From Crossaster papposus (taxonomy: Eukaryota > Echinodermata > Asteroidea > Velatida > Solasteridae), in the NCBI GenBank assembly GCA_037893245.1, contig JBAIAA010000446.1, positions 992,001 through 1,056,000 of the forward strand: DNA of 64,000 bases, written 5' to 3'. The notes under the pieces were generated by a model. The model saw only the letters and a program-made list of their open reading frames with translations. It did no database searches and was not told the origin of the DNA. Below, one piece after another: positions 10,588 to 21,056 of the stretch (the first letter of the stretch is position 1; every line of letters begins with the position of its first letter). The translations under genes were made by a program, and so were the position numbers.

Positions 10588-12732
10588 TCAAGAATGTAAT
10601 AAAGGAGCAGCCACTTGTATCCGACTGTCATTTTCTGTGTCTTCTTTGAATAGAAGAATGTACTTCCTCGTGATTGCAGATACTTTGTCAACACTCAGTG
10701 ACCTACTCAATCTGGACACTTTGTAAATACCAAGCACAGTTGAATCCACAGGGTACTCATAAAAAGGATCCAAGGAAAGAAATTTCTGGAACACCACATA
10801 ATGAACTCCCCCTTGCAGAATAAAGTTTCTTGCGAGACCAATGGACTCATTCACAAGGATACAGTTGTCCCCATTCTTTGTTCTAAAAATGAAGTCTTGC
10901 CCAGGAGGACAGTATTTTTGGAACTGTTTACACAACTGCATGTCCCGAGGCAGGGGCCCATCCACATGTTGCTTCTGAAAGACATCACACACAGGATAAG
11001 CCAAAGGGGCCTTGTCTTCAGAATTTCCCTCAGACAGTCTCTTCACCACCTGTTGAAGAGGTAAAACAGGTGATCTCAGCATTCCTTTCAACCTTCCGAG
11101 AAAATTTTCAAACACGAAAGAAGAAACCTCATCCAGTGGACCATACAGTCGCACAACATCTGCTAAATGCACCACACCGTGCACATTGTACGACACCCAT
11201 TTTTTGCCGTACAGCTCACTAAAATGTGGAACAAACAATTTCAACAACTCTTCAGCATAATCTGCATACTCAGAACACAGGCTGGGATTTAATAGAATAG
11301 ACACACTGACAGAAAGAAGGAGAAAATTTGTGTACATGTTGTCAGGTAAAATTTTGTGCAGAACAACGGGTCCAGTGTAGAGAAGAAATTGTCTGAATTC
11401 TGTTGCCTTCCAACGATCCATCTCTATTAATGACCTCGGCTTTCGTGCAAATTCCACTGGTACTTGACTTTTTAGCGCCAACATACCTTTTGATATTGCA
11501 TCAATATTGCGCCAACCAAGCCTTGTCCTCAGTGGACCTTTCATCCACAACTTGAGTAGTTTCCGCACAACTCCAAGACAAATTAAGTGCATGTAATCAA
11601 GTGGAAACTGGCTCACCATCCCCATCCCCATCCCAACCGTGGATAATGCCGACGGCCCATTGTGATGTTCTTCATCCTCCATTGTGGCAAAAGACATGTC
11701 AGTGCGTAATGGAGCATTAACATCAGGAAAAGTCATCCTTCTGTCCTCATTGAGGTACACGCCACGCTGAGAACATTTATCACAACCAGAGTATCCGGTG
11801 TGCCCCTTAACATTTTTCACAAAGGCACGTGCTGGGGTGTCACACACACATGCTGCAATCTCAATATTGTACTGGGAACCACCAAGAGAAACACCTCGAA
11901 TCTTCAACGAGGTCACTTCGTCCACAAAATCTTTGAAGTACTCTGTAGCAGGTTTGGGTTTACTATTACCACAAAACAAACCAATGACGAATGGTTTCCT
12001 GCTTTTCAAACCCATAACAAGTCCCAAAATAGGCAAAAACTGGACAGATGAGGATTTAAATAATGGCAGGCCGTCCACATTTATTTGCACTTTTAAACAG
12101 TCACCAATTTGTTGCATGTCCCTGCATTGCTCAACTGATTTTTTCAACCCGGACAATAGTCCAAAATGATAATAGGAGCCACCTGCGATTTCTTTCACCT
12201 CAACATTTGAAACAGTCCTCAGCAATGTACGTGGGTCCTTGGGGAGTTCTGGGTGTTCATTTCTCAGCATGTGAAGTAGATCGCGAAGAGCCGAATGGGA
12301 AATTTTGTGGCCAACTGCCCAGTGGGCCAACCGATCAGACATTTGCGGCAATTCAAGATCAGAAGTAATGGAAGAATCTGATTCAGGATTTTTATCTCCA
12401 TCCGTCATTTCAGATGTGTCTGATACTGATAGGCCATCTGTATCTGAATCTAGAGATCCATCACTGCTAACTGCATCTGGTCTTTCATCTGCATCTGCAT
12501 CATCCGATTCTGAACCGGCACTAAAGGAGTGATGATTTGTACAGGTATCAAGACCTGGATTAACATCATGATCATCTGTCACGGTGTCTGTGGGATTGGG
12601 AGTAGGTTCAGTGTAGTTACATGTATGTCCTGCACATACCAACGGTGCAAGCTGACCAGTTTCATTAAGTTTACTAATATTCTCTAAATGAGTCTGAACT
12701 TCTGCCTGAAGTCTTCTTCGCTTTGTCTGCAC
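10588..12732 (-). CDS. Tnp2-like (EnSpm/CACTA-related) transposase
   Basis: Single large exon of 714 codons, ending at 10588. Residues 45-130 are acidic and serine-rich. The RNase-H-like core shows INVDGLPLFKSS (Asp220), VCDTPARAFV (Asp298), a CDKC zinc-knuckle-like pair (317-320), LDYMHLICLGVVRKLL (Asp379, His382) and GPLDEVSSFVFENFLGRLKG (Glu542). These are hallmarks of the animal Tnp2-like transposases often left uncharacterised in marine invertebrates. Which acidic residues are catalytic is inference. The frame opens with GTG next to an acceptor-like TAGGTGCAG, so a 5' exon is expected. A candidate ATG lies at 12815. The protein would cut and rejoin the transposon ends in the nucleus. The reading frame is intact, so activity may be recent. 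Confidence 0.85.
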   Translation of the reverse strand: MQTKRRRLQAEVQTHLENISKLNETGQLAPLVCAGHTCNYTEPTPNPTDTVTDDHDVNPGLDTCTNHHSFSAGSESDDADADERPDAVSSDGSLDSDTDGLSVSDTSEMTDGDKNPESDSSITSDLELPQMSDRLAHWAVGHKISHSALRDLLHMLRNEHPELPKDPRTLLRTVSNVEVKEIAGGSYYHFGLLSGLKKSVEQCRDMQQIGDCLKVQINVDGLPLFKSSSVQFLPILGLVMGLKSRKPFVIGLFCGNSKPKPATEYFKDFVDEVTSLKIRGVSLGGSQYNIEIAACVCDTPARAFVKNVKGHTGYSGCDKCSQRGVYLNEDRRMTFPDVNAPLRTDMSFATMEDEEHHNGPSALSTVGMGMGMVSQFPLDYMHLICLGVVRKLLKLWMKGPLRTRLGWRNIDAISKGMLALKSQVPVEFARKPRSLIEMDRWKATEFRQFLLYTGPVVLHKILPDNMYTNFLLLSVSVSILLNPSLCSEYADYAEELLKLFVPHFSELYGKKWVSYNVHGVVHLADVVRLYGPLDEVSSFVFENFLGRLKGMLRSPVLPLQQVVKRLSEGNSEDKAPLAYPVCDVFQKQHVDGPLPRDMQLCKQFQKYCPPGQDFIFRTKNGDNCILVNESIGLARNFILQGGVHYVVFQKFLSLDPFYEYPVDSTVLGIYKVSRLSRSLSVDKVSAITRKYILLFKEDTENDSRIQVAAPLLHS

Positions 12733-12783
12733 CTAGACATTGTGTACGCCAAAATTTAATTTACTTTCTTTGTAATACATTGT

Positions 12784-12815
12784 ACATACTGTGAACGACT
12801 GCTCGTTTCTGCCAT
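12784..12815 (-). other. Candidate first exon of the transposase gene
   Basis: ATG at 12815 begins MAETSSRSQ. A GTATGT donor-like sequence follows at about 12789-12784, although that donor leaves the wrong phase. A second GT four bases further on would restore the frame to the main exon. The context is suggestive but the junction is unproven. This exon could also supply the missing start of the DUF4806-type gene by alternative splicing. Confidence 0.3.
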
Positions 12816-13794
12816 CTTGCTTCGGACAACTACAAGTACGTATACGTAGACCTGGAAAAAGAGAGAAACAAATGCATGCTGTACTGGTGTGCATGTGTAA
12901 AGGAGTCAGTTTTCACTTGAAAGTATTCCTTTCTATTTTTAAATTTGTGAAGAAGGCCCCTAAATTTCTCGACCCCTTAATATCTTGATGCTTGTTTATG
13001 CCACCTATGACTTGATGTTGTGTATGTAACCCCTGACCCGGTAACTTGTCTTTAGAGTAATTCGACCCCCTCCCTAGAACAATAGTCCCCCTGATAGAAG
13101 CCATGTGCTTTGCCTTTTTGCCTCCCAAGGGCCTTAGTTCACAGACCAGCAGAGTGGCCTCAGTTATATCTCAATGATTTTACAGACCCAATCTGGTTAA
13201 AGTTTAATTCTGCCTAGAAGTTTGATCTGATTTATTATTTAGTTTCATCTACATTTTTAAAGTGATCCGCTATTATGGTGCTAGCTGTTTTGGTTTTGTT
13301 TCCTCTATTTGTTTTACTTTGGTTCCCTCCCCTTAATTCTCTTTTGATTTTTTTCTGATTTGTTTGATTTCTTGCAAATTGGTTTGTTCCTTAGTTTCTT
13401 TCGCACCCCTTCGATTGTTTTCAGAGCCATTTACATTTGTTTAAGATATTCACATTTTATTTTCATTCTTGGTTGACAAACAAGTTTCGTTTTTTTCTTG
13501 GAATTTACTATTTAGAAAATAAATCACTGTTGAGAGCAAGTTTTGTTTCTGTCCCAGCTATTTAAAATAAATGTGCTGACTTTTGTTTGAACCAGGTCGC
13601 CGTTTTACATGCATGCATGAATTAAGTCAAGCAAATCCACTGAAAGTAACAGGAATAATTGTACTAGGGGCCTATGTGTGAAGGGGCCTGGGATGCTGAT
13701 GGGGTAGGGAATCTTAATGGTCTGGGGCTGAGCCTGGGACCAGTGTGCCACCAGTTACAGGCTCTTTAGCTCTAGGTGTTTAGTTTAATGTGCC
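12816..13794. other. Upstream region of transposase gene
   Basis: No gene recognised. This stretch should hold the promoter of the minus-strand transposase gene. No TATA box or motif was clear enough to call. Confidence 0.35.
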
Positions 13795-14669
13795 TGTGTA
13801 AAAGAGCAGAAATCAGTTAGTATTAATTAGATTAGCCGCCAATTCAAGAACAAATTGCTTTTTTATAAGAATACATACACCCCTCTTCCCCTGTTGTAAA
13901 TTTAGTAGTGTGTCCCCCTGGTACAATCTCCCCAGTAACAGATTAATTTGACCCTGAGACAATGGGCCCTTTGATTTTAGGCCATGTGCTGCATCAGACC
14001 TCAAGGCAGACAACAGGCTGACAGACTGAGAGCATAGATATACCACAGTTCAATAGCTCTCCACTTTCCAAACATCCACTCTGAGTTTAAATCTGCCTTT
14101 GAAAGTTTTGCCTGCTATTTATTTCGGTAAGTCTAAGCCCCTTTGTTGTCCTCATTTTCTTTCTTAATTATATTGTATTAATTATATGTTTTAATTTGTA
14201 TTCGTTCCAAATTAACTTTCAATATAAATTTAAAGTCACTTTGGAACAAATACAATTTATAAAACATGTTAATACAATATAATTAATTAAGAAAATGAGA
14301 ACAACAAAGGGGCTTAGACTTTATACTGAAATAAATAGCAGGCAAAACTTTCAAAGGCAGATTTAAACTCGGAGTGGATGTTTGGGAAGTGGAGAGCTAT
14401 TGAACTGTGGTATATCCATGCTCTCGGTCTGCCAGCCTGTTGTCTGCCTTGAGGTCTGATGCAGCACATGGCCTAAAATCAAAGGGCCCATTGTCTCAGC
14501 ATAGTCTCAGGGTCAAATTAATCTGTTACTGGGGAGATTGTACCAGGGGGACACACTACTACATTTACAAAAGGGGAAGAGGCCCATGTATTCTTATAAA
14601 AATGCAACTTTTTCTTGGATTGGCAGCTATTTAATACCATACTAACTAATTTCTGCTCCTTTACACTTG
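13795..14669. mobile_element. Foldback (long inverted repeat) element
   Basis: Two arms of about 410 bp are near-perfect reverse complements around a centre near 14220. The left arm starts GTGTAAAAGAGCAGAAAT and the right arm ends with its inverse. Shared internal phrases include GGCCATGTGCTGCATCAGAC and CAAAGGGGCTTAGACTT. The spacer is only tens of bases. There is no coding capacity. The structure fits a foldback or long-TIR MITE. Small indels between the arms show modest age. Confidence 0.85.
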
Positions 14670-16865
14670 CACCTCTAAATGTCAAGCATTCAAACTAACA
14701 AAAATTAACTACCCTATAAAAACCACCAGGAAAGTTATTTATTTTAAACATTCTGAAACTATATACTCTAGTATTAATTACCATATGCCAAAGAATCAAG
14801 AAATCAAGAAATAAATACACACTCCAGATGAGATTAAATGGTCGGGGTAACCATGATCAGTAACTCCATGAAATGAACATTTTTGTGAAACAACTGACAT
14901 TGACCTGTTGACAATAAAGATGTAAAAACTAAAGTTCAAAATTCCTGGTGCATGTTTAGAGACCTTCCAGTCCACTACTACTTCGTACAGTAACAGTTAT
15001 GACAGTCCCAAAATTTAACAACACTAGGCCTAAATCATGTCATGTCTTTTTTAGTATTTAAGATTGATAAGATTAAGAGTTTAAGAGTTATCCAAGAACT
15101 TCCATTGGTATATGATTTGTCATTCAAAAGAAATTCAAGTGAAAATGTAGCCCATTTCATACGAACGTACTGCAGAATATTGTCGAATTACGAAAGTCCA
15201 GAAATATGAATGGAGCATGGCTTCATGCACAGTGCCATGGTACATGTTTACTGTAGCCAACATCATATCTTTTTTACAGCCAAATTTCCCGGCGGACTAG
15301 TCAGAAAAGGAACATTCTTCAAGCCAAAAATAAATAAATTATAAACCAAGGCAGTATAAGTGGCACTGGCAGTGGCAGTGAACTAAATAGTCTAGGCCGG
15401 CAAAAGCCATGGCTATCATCACTCAGGCTGAGTATTTCAACCTGCAACTAGTAATACCACAAATAGAGGAACATGTCTTACGACTTACCTGATGAGAGGG
15501 AAACAGGGCGATTGACCAAGGATGAATACAAACAAATGTCTTGGTACACACAGTACAGGTACTGAGGTAGAACTATAGACTACTAAAAGTCAATTGCTAA
15601 TGCTAGAAGAACACACCAAAAGGACAGTCACACTTGTGGAATGCACTTTGGTAATGGCATCACGGACGGCTGGCTGGCGACGGCTGCATTATAATATGCG
15701 CTGCCTGGGCCTAGGCGGTAGGCCTTGGCATCATCAACGTGCAGTTCGTGCCAGAAAATTCCAGCCATGGTAGGTGATATCATGAACTACATGTACTTAT
15801 AGTTTTAAAAGTTGCACTGCAGTTGGTGGTTTGTATGTAGCACTGTTATTCCAGTGATGTGAATAATTCATTTCTGAATTAACTTTACTTAGTTTTCAAT
15901 AATAGAGTTAAACATCTCAACTTTTAAAATCGTAACAATTATCTGATCTCTGGGAAGTTTGTGGGTGTGAAGGTCGAGATAGCCGGCCCCACTTTGTCAC
16001 TCCACATGAAGCATCTTGGTTTTATTTTAACACACTGATTTGGAAATAAGTTATGCCCGTTTACTCGTTAGCATCTCAATGCTCCTACCATGGAGCTGCA
16101 CTTCTACATTGTACTTTGCTATTTTTTTACAGGATGTACACAGCTATAGTCTTGCATTTCAACATGTTTAATGAGGTGTACGTTATGGAATTTTCGTTTT
16201 GTGGAATTTATGAGAAGTTATTGCACAAGTTTATCCCATATGTAACTGGTGAAATATTTCAATGATATTTGTCAGCAATCTTTAATCTTTATTTAAGTGA
16301 TAAACCGTATGTTAGTGTTTTTAAAAACTTTACATTTTCCTGTCGACAATTGAAGATAACTTGTTGACATATTTTGGATCAATTTTATTTTAAAGTATAA
16401 CTCGATATTTTCTTTGTATTTTTATGTACATTGTACATGTACATGAACACCTACCATATGAACCACTGTATAAGAATCTTTCCCTTGGCCCTCACAGGGT
16501 CAACCACATCCTCTGCTAAAGTAATCACCATTATGACCATACCCACTGCCCTAACTCATATTCATTAGGTTTTATGGTTACTCTTGTGTATTGCCTCTTA
16601 TAATCCCTTGATAGTTGACCAGGAATGTGAGACACAAGGCCCACACGGCCCACAGGTCCTGTGGTCAAATGGTTCAGTCTTGAAGTAACCAATGACAAGA
16701 AAGCACATTAAAAGTCTTCTTGTTTTCTACAGCGCTGGCTGCACACAGCTGCCATGCAGCCTGATCATGAAAGAATAAAAACATGAATTCCATCTCAAGA
16801 CTTCAAGAGCCCGTTTCCATTTGTCACACATATCAACACCATAATGTGACCGCACATTCAGCCTA
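14670..16865. other. Transposon interior, no gene seen
   Basis: AT-rich and mostly unique. The only longish frame (16053-16265, plus, 70 codons) has no recognisable domain or splice context. No gene or repeat can be supported. Confidence 0.5.
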
Positions 16866-19566
16866 CATGGGATGCCCAGATTTAACTATGTCATACCCAA
16901 ATGGGCAAGCCCATATCCTGGCCACATGGGCTTGCCCAACTTTATCCATACCCACATGGGCTTGCCCAGGTTTACCCCCATATGATACAAAGGGAAAATA
17001 CATATTCCACCCACATGGGCTTGCCCAGGTTTATCCTATTATGATACCCACATGGGAAAATACATATTATGCCCACATGGGCTCTCCCAGGTTTATCCCA
17101 TATGACACCCACATGGGCAAGCCCATATGCTGCCCACATGGGCTTGCCCATGTTTTCCCCATATGACACCCACATGGGCAAGCCCATATGCTGCCCACTT
17201 GGCCTTGCCCAGGTTTATCCCATATGATACCCACATGGGCAAATACACGTTCTTCCCACATGGGCTTCCCCATGTTTATCCCATATGATACCCACATGGG
17301 CAAATACATATTCTGACCACATGGGTTCTCCCAGGTTTATCCCATATGACACCCTCATGGGCAAGCCCATATGCTGCCCACATGGGCTTGCCCAGGTTTA
17401 TCCCATATGATACCCACATGGGCAAATACATATTCTGCCCACATGGGCTCTCCCATGTTTATCCCATATGATACCCACATGGGTAAGCCCATATCCAACC
17501 CACATGGGCTTGCCCAGGTTTTCCCCATATGACACCCACATGGACAAGCCCATATGCTGCCCACATGGGCTTGCCCAGGTTTATCCCATATAATACCCAC
17601 ATGGGCAAATACATTATTCTGCCCACATGGGCTCTCCCAGGTTTATCCCATATGACACCCTTATGAGCAAGCCCATATGCTGCCCACATGGGCTTGCCCA
17701 TGTTTTCCCCATATGACACCCACATGGGCAAGCCCATATGCTGCCCACATGGCCTTGCCCAGGTTTATCCCATATGATACCCACATGGGCAAATACACGT
17801 TCTTCCCACATGGGCTTCCCCATGTTTATCCCATATGATACCCACATGGGCAAATACATATTCTGACCACATGGGCTCTCCCAGGTTTATCCCATATGAC
17901 ACCCTCATGGGCAAGCCCATATATGCTGCCCACATGGGCTTGCCCAGGTTTATCCCATATGACACCCACATGGGCAAGCCCATATGCTGCCCACATGGCC
18001 TTGCCCAGGTTTATCCCATATGATACCCACATGGGCAAATACACGTTCTTCCCACATGGGCTTCCCCATGTTTATCCCATATGATACCCACATGGGCAAA
18101 TACATATTCTGACCACATGGGCTCTCCCAGGTTTATCCCATATGACACCCTCATGGGCAAGCCCATATATGCTGCCCACATGGGCTTGCCCAGGTTTATC
18201 CCATATGATACCCACATGGGCAAATACATATTCTTCCCACATGGGCTTTCCCAGGTTTATCACATATGATACCCACATGGGCAAATACATATTCTGCCCA
18301 CATGGACTCTCCCATGTTTATCCCATATGATACCCACATGGGTAAGCCCATATCCAACCCACATGGGCTTGCTCAGGTTTTCCCCATGTGACACCCACAT
18401 GGACAAGCCCATATGCTGCCCACATGGGCTTGCCCAGGTTTATCCCATACGATACCCACATGGGCAAATACACATTCTTCCCACGTGGGCTTCTCCATGT
18501 TTATCCCATATGATACCCACATGGGCAAATACATATTCTGCCCACATGGGCTCTCCCAGGTTTATCCCATATGACACCCTCATGGGCAAGCCCATATGCT
18601 GCCCACATGGGTTTGCCCAGGTTTATCCCATATGATACCCACATGGGCAAATACATATTCTTCCCACATGGGCTCTCCCAGGTTTATCCCATATGATACC
18701 CACATGGGCAAGCCCATATCCAACCCACATGGGCTTGCCCAGGTTTATCCCATATGATACCCACATGGGCAAATACATATTCTTCCCACATGGGCTCTCC
18801 CAGGTTTATCCCATATGATACCCACATGGGCAAGCCCATATCCAACCCACATGGGCTTGCCCAGGTTTATCCCATATGACACCCTCATGGGCAAGCCCAT
18901 ATGCTGCCCACATGGGCTTGCCCAGGTTTATCCCATATGATACCCACATGGGCAAATACACATTCTTCCCACATGGGCTTCCCCATGTTTATCCCATATG
19001 ATACCCACATGGGCAAATACATATTATTCCCACATGGGCTCTCCCAGGTTTATCCCATATGACACCCACATGGGCAAGCCCATATCCAACCCACATGGGC
19101 TTGCCCAGGTTTTCCCCATATGACACCCACATGGGCGAGCCCATATGCTGCCCACATGGGCTTGCCCAGGTTTATCCCATATGATACCCACATGGGCAAA
19201 TACATATTCTTCCCACATGGGCTCTCCCAGGTTTATCCCATATGATACCCACATGGGCAAGCCCATATCCAACCCACATGGGCTTGTACAGGTTTATCCC
19301 ATATGACACCCACATGGGCAAGCCCATATCCAACCCACATGGGCTTGTACAGGTTTATCCCATATGACACCCACATGGGCAAGCCCATATCCAACCCACA
19401 TGGGCTTGCCCAGGTTTATCCCATATGACACCCATATGGGCAAGCCCATGAAGAACCCCATGTGGGCTCATCGATATGGGCCCCATATGGGATACATAGG
19501 GGTTACCCCGTGCCCAGATGGCCCAGTTCTCCCCCAGATGGGCCCCATATGGTCTTGCTACCTGGG
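16866..19566. repeat. Right subterminal CCCATATGGG / CCCACATGGGC array
   Basis: About 44 tandem copies of a roughly 61-bp unit built on CCCATATGAYACCCACATGGGC, with alternating variants that create a 122-bp pattern. Variants include GGGCAAATACATATTC and GGGCAAGCCCATATGCTGCC. Core palindromes match those of the left array but the unit differs. The array runs up to the right terminus of the DNA transposon. Frames crossing it are repeat artefacts. Confidence 0.9.
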
Positions 19567-20430
19567 ATGCAGTGGGGGGCGGGGCCTCGTCGAGACATTC
19601 TCTGGATCTTCTGCAGGAATGAAACCGAGTCGGGGGGGCCCGGCCCATGCTGTAGACGGCGGCGCGGCAGACGGCTCGCAACACTCGGAGCGAGCCCGAG
19701 CCGTGCCCGTCGGCGCAGCGGGGGCGGGGCCTCGCCGGGACGCCCACGCTCTCTAAGCCAGTCGCAAGAATCAGTCGCAGTCGCAAGAATCAGTCGCAGT
19801 CGCAAGAATCAGTCGCAGTCGCAAGAGGCAGTCACAGTCGCGGCCACAGGAGCCAGTCGCAGTCGGAGGAGCCAGTCGCAGTCGCAGGAGCCAAGCGCAG
19901 TCGCAGTCGCAGTCGCAAGAGCCAGTCGCAGTCGCAGGCACCAGATACAGGAGCCAGTCGCAGTCGCAGGAGCCAGTCGCTGTCGCGGGAGCCAGCCGCA
20001 GACGCAGTCGCAGGAACCACAGTCGCAGTCGCAAGAGCCAGCCGCAGTCGAAGGCACCAGTCGCAGTCAGAGGAGCCAGTCGCAGTTACATTTGCAGTCA
20101 AGTCTTAACATTAGAGGGGTGTGCCGTGCGTAGCCGTGGTGTGCCACCGTGCGTAGCCGTGGTGTGCCACCGTGCGTAGCCGTGGTGTGCCACCGTGCGT
20201 AGTCGTGGTGGGCCAGGGGTGTGTCCTGGGCCAGGGGCTTACCCCAATTTGTTGTAATGAAAATTGTTGTAATGAAAATTGTTGTAATGTAAATTGTTGT
20301 AATGTAAATTGTTGGAATGTAAATTGTTGTGTAATGTTGGCGTTATGCGTTTTCCGGGGCGGTTGGCCGGGGTGCGGCAGCAGCGCCCATGGTCTTGTTT
20401 GGGGGCAAACAAGGTCTTCGTGGGGGGCTG
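19567..20430 (+). other. LTR-element interior, right part
   Basis: After a GC-rich segment with a second copy of the left-interior sequence (about 19630-19740), there are three local repeats. These are a CAGTCG-type hexamer array (about 19758-20100), GTGCCACCGTGCGTAGCCGTG repeats (about 20115-20205) and a TTGTTGTAATG repeat (about 20250-20335). A G-rich tract (20420-20430) precedes the 3' LTR and may be the polypurine tract. The hexamer array reads as Arg/Ser/Gln-rich peptide, but nothing supports a gene. Confidence 0.7.
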
Positions 20431-20693
20431 TGTAACGCCCGTGCCGGTTGGGCGGTAGAGGGCGCTGGAGCGATTCCACGGTGGTGGGATCGCCCCGGAA
20501 ACCCGCCTTGGATTGCGCAAGCGCCGAACTGGTTCTGACCAGTTCTGGTACCGCGTGATTGTGTGAGCCTGAAGTCCATGTTTGGTTGGCAAGAGATCAC
20601 AATAAACGGCAGAGAATCACCGGAAATAAAGGAACACTTGCTTCAGGAGTCTTTCTTGTGTGTGTAGTCGACCCCAGAGAAATCTACGTTACA
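20431..20693 (+). repeat. 3' LTR
   Basis: 263 bp, identical by eye to 2983-3245. The flanking atac at 20694-20697 completes the target duplication. Confidence 0.9.
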
Positions 20694-21056
20694 ATACTCT
20701 TTAAAATTTGGATATTCAAACTGATAAATTTAACACTCGCGTGTTGAGCTGTATTATGCATGTAATCCAACATTTTAAAGAGTAGTCACTGACCGCACGC
20801 TTTTAATGTTGATTTTTCAACACTTGTTGGGGTACATGTTTGTGCACATTAAAGAGTGTCATGAATAAAGGGGTTGGGTGTTGATTTCTTGTGGGAAAAC
20901 TTAAATTCACACGTGTGTAGCAGATTCAGACAACACATACATGCATAATTTGTCATTATGTATAAATTAAATACTGTTGTTTTTCTTTCTCGTTAGCGAG
21001 CTGACAGCCGAAGACATTGCGTGATCCCTATAAGTTTTAAGTTCATGGTCATGTAT

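Larger units (their letters stand above)
3687..19566 (-). mobile_element. 15.9-kb EnSpm/CACTA-like DNA transposon
   Basis: Both ends carry CCCAGGTAGCAAG in inverted orientation, followed by imperfect CCATATGGG palindromes. AT is duplicated outside (3685-3686 and 19567-19568). Comparing the two flanks with the second copy of the target at about 19690-19740 shows a gap-free empty site if AT is counted once. This supports the ends and the 2-bp duplication. Inside are a Tnp2-like transposase gene and a DUF4806-type gene, both on the minus strand. Large palindromic arrays lie just inside each end. A 2-bp duplication and subterminal repeats fit the CMC superfamily, but these termini are not the classic CACTA. 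The element looks whole. Confidence 0.8.
2983..20693 (+). mobile_element. Non-autonomous LTR retrotransposon, young, host of a DNA transposon
   Basis: The element is bounded by two 263-bp LTRs, each running from TGTAACG to CGTTACA, with atac duplicated outside (2979-2982 and 20694-20697). TTGGTGGCAGCGGTGGGAT follows the left LTR and looks like a tRNA primer-binding site. A short G-rich tract precedes the right LTR. Apart from the inserted 15.9-kb DNA transposon, the interior is about 1.3 kb, GC-rich and repeat-rich. No gag, protease, reverse transcriptase or integrase was recognised. It therefore resembles a TRIM-like element mobilised by a Gypsy-type relative (inference). The LTRs are identical by eye, so insertion was recent. 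Confidence 0.85.
2940..20825. mobile_element. Small inverted-repeat element, split by LTR element
   Basis: The left part (2940-2982) begins AAGTGTTGAA and contains GGTCAGTGACT. The right part (20694-20825) ends with the reverse complement of the same sequence. The arms match for about 55-60 bp with small differences, and the match continues through ACTCTTTAAAAT, which the LTR element interrupts. Without the insertion the element is only about 170 bp. It has no coding capacity and resembles a MITE. Its transposase family is not evident. Confidence 0.75.

Noticed and set aside
3687-19566. Reading the whole 17.7 kb as one large LTR retroelement
   Set aside because: The inner 15.9 kb has its own inverted termini and target duplication and minus-strand DNA-transposon genes, so it is an insertion.
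19462-20133. 223-codon Arg/Ser/Gln-rich frame in the LTR element
   Set aside because: Mostly the CAGTCG hexamer array. It resembles an RS domain only because of the repeat and has no gag or other domain.
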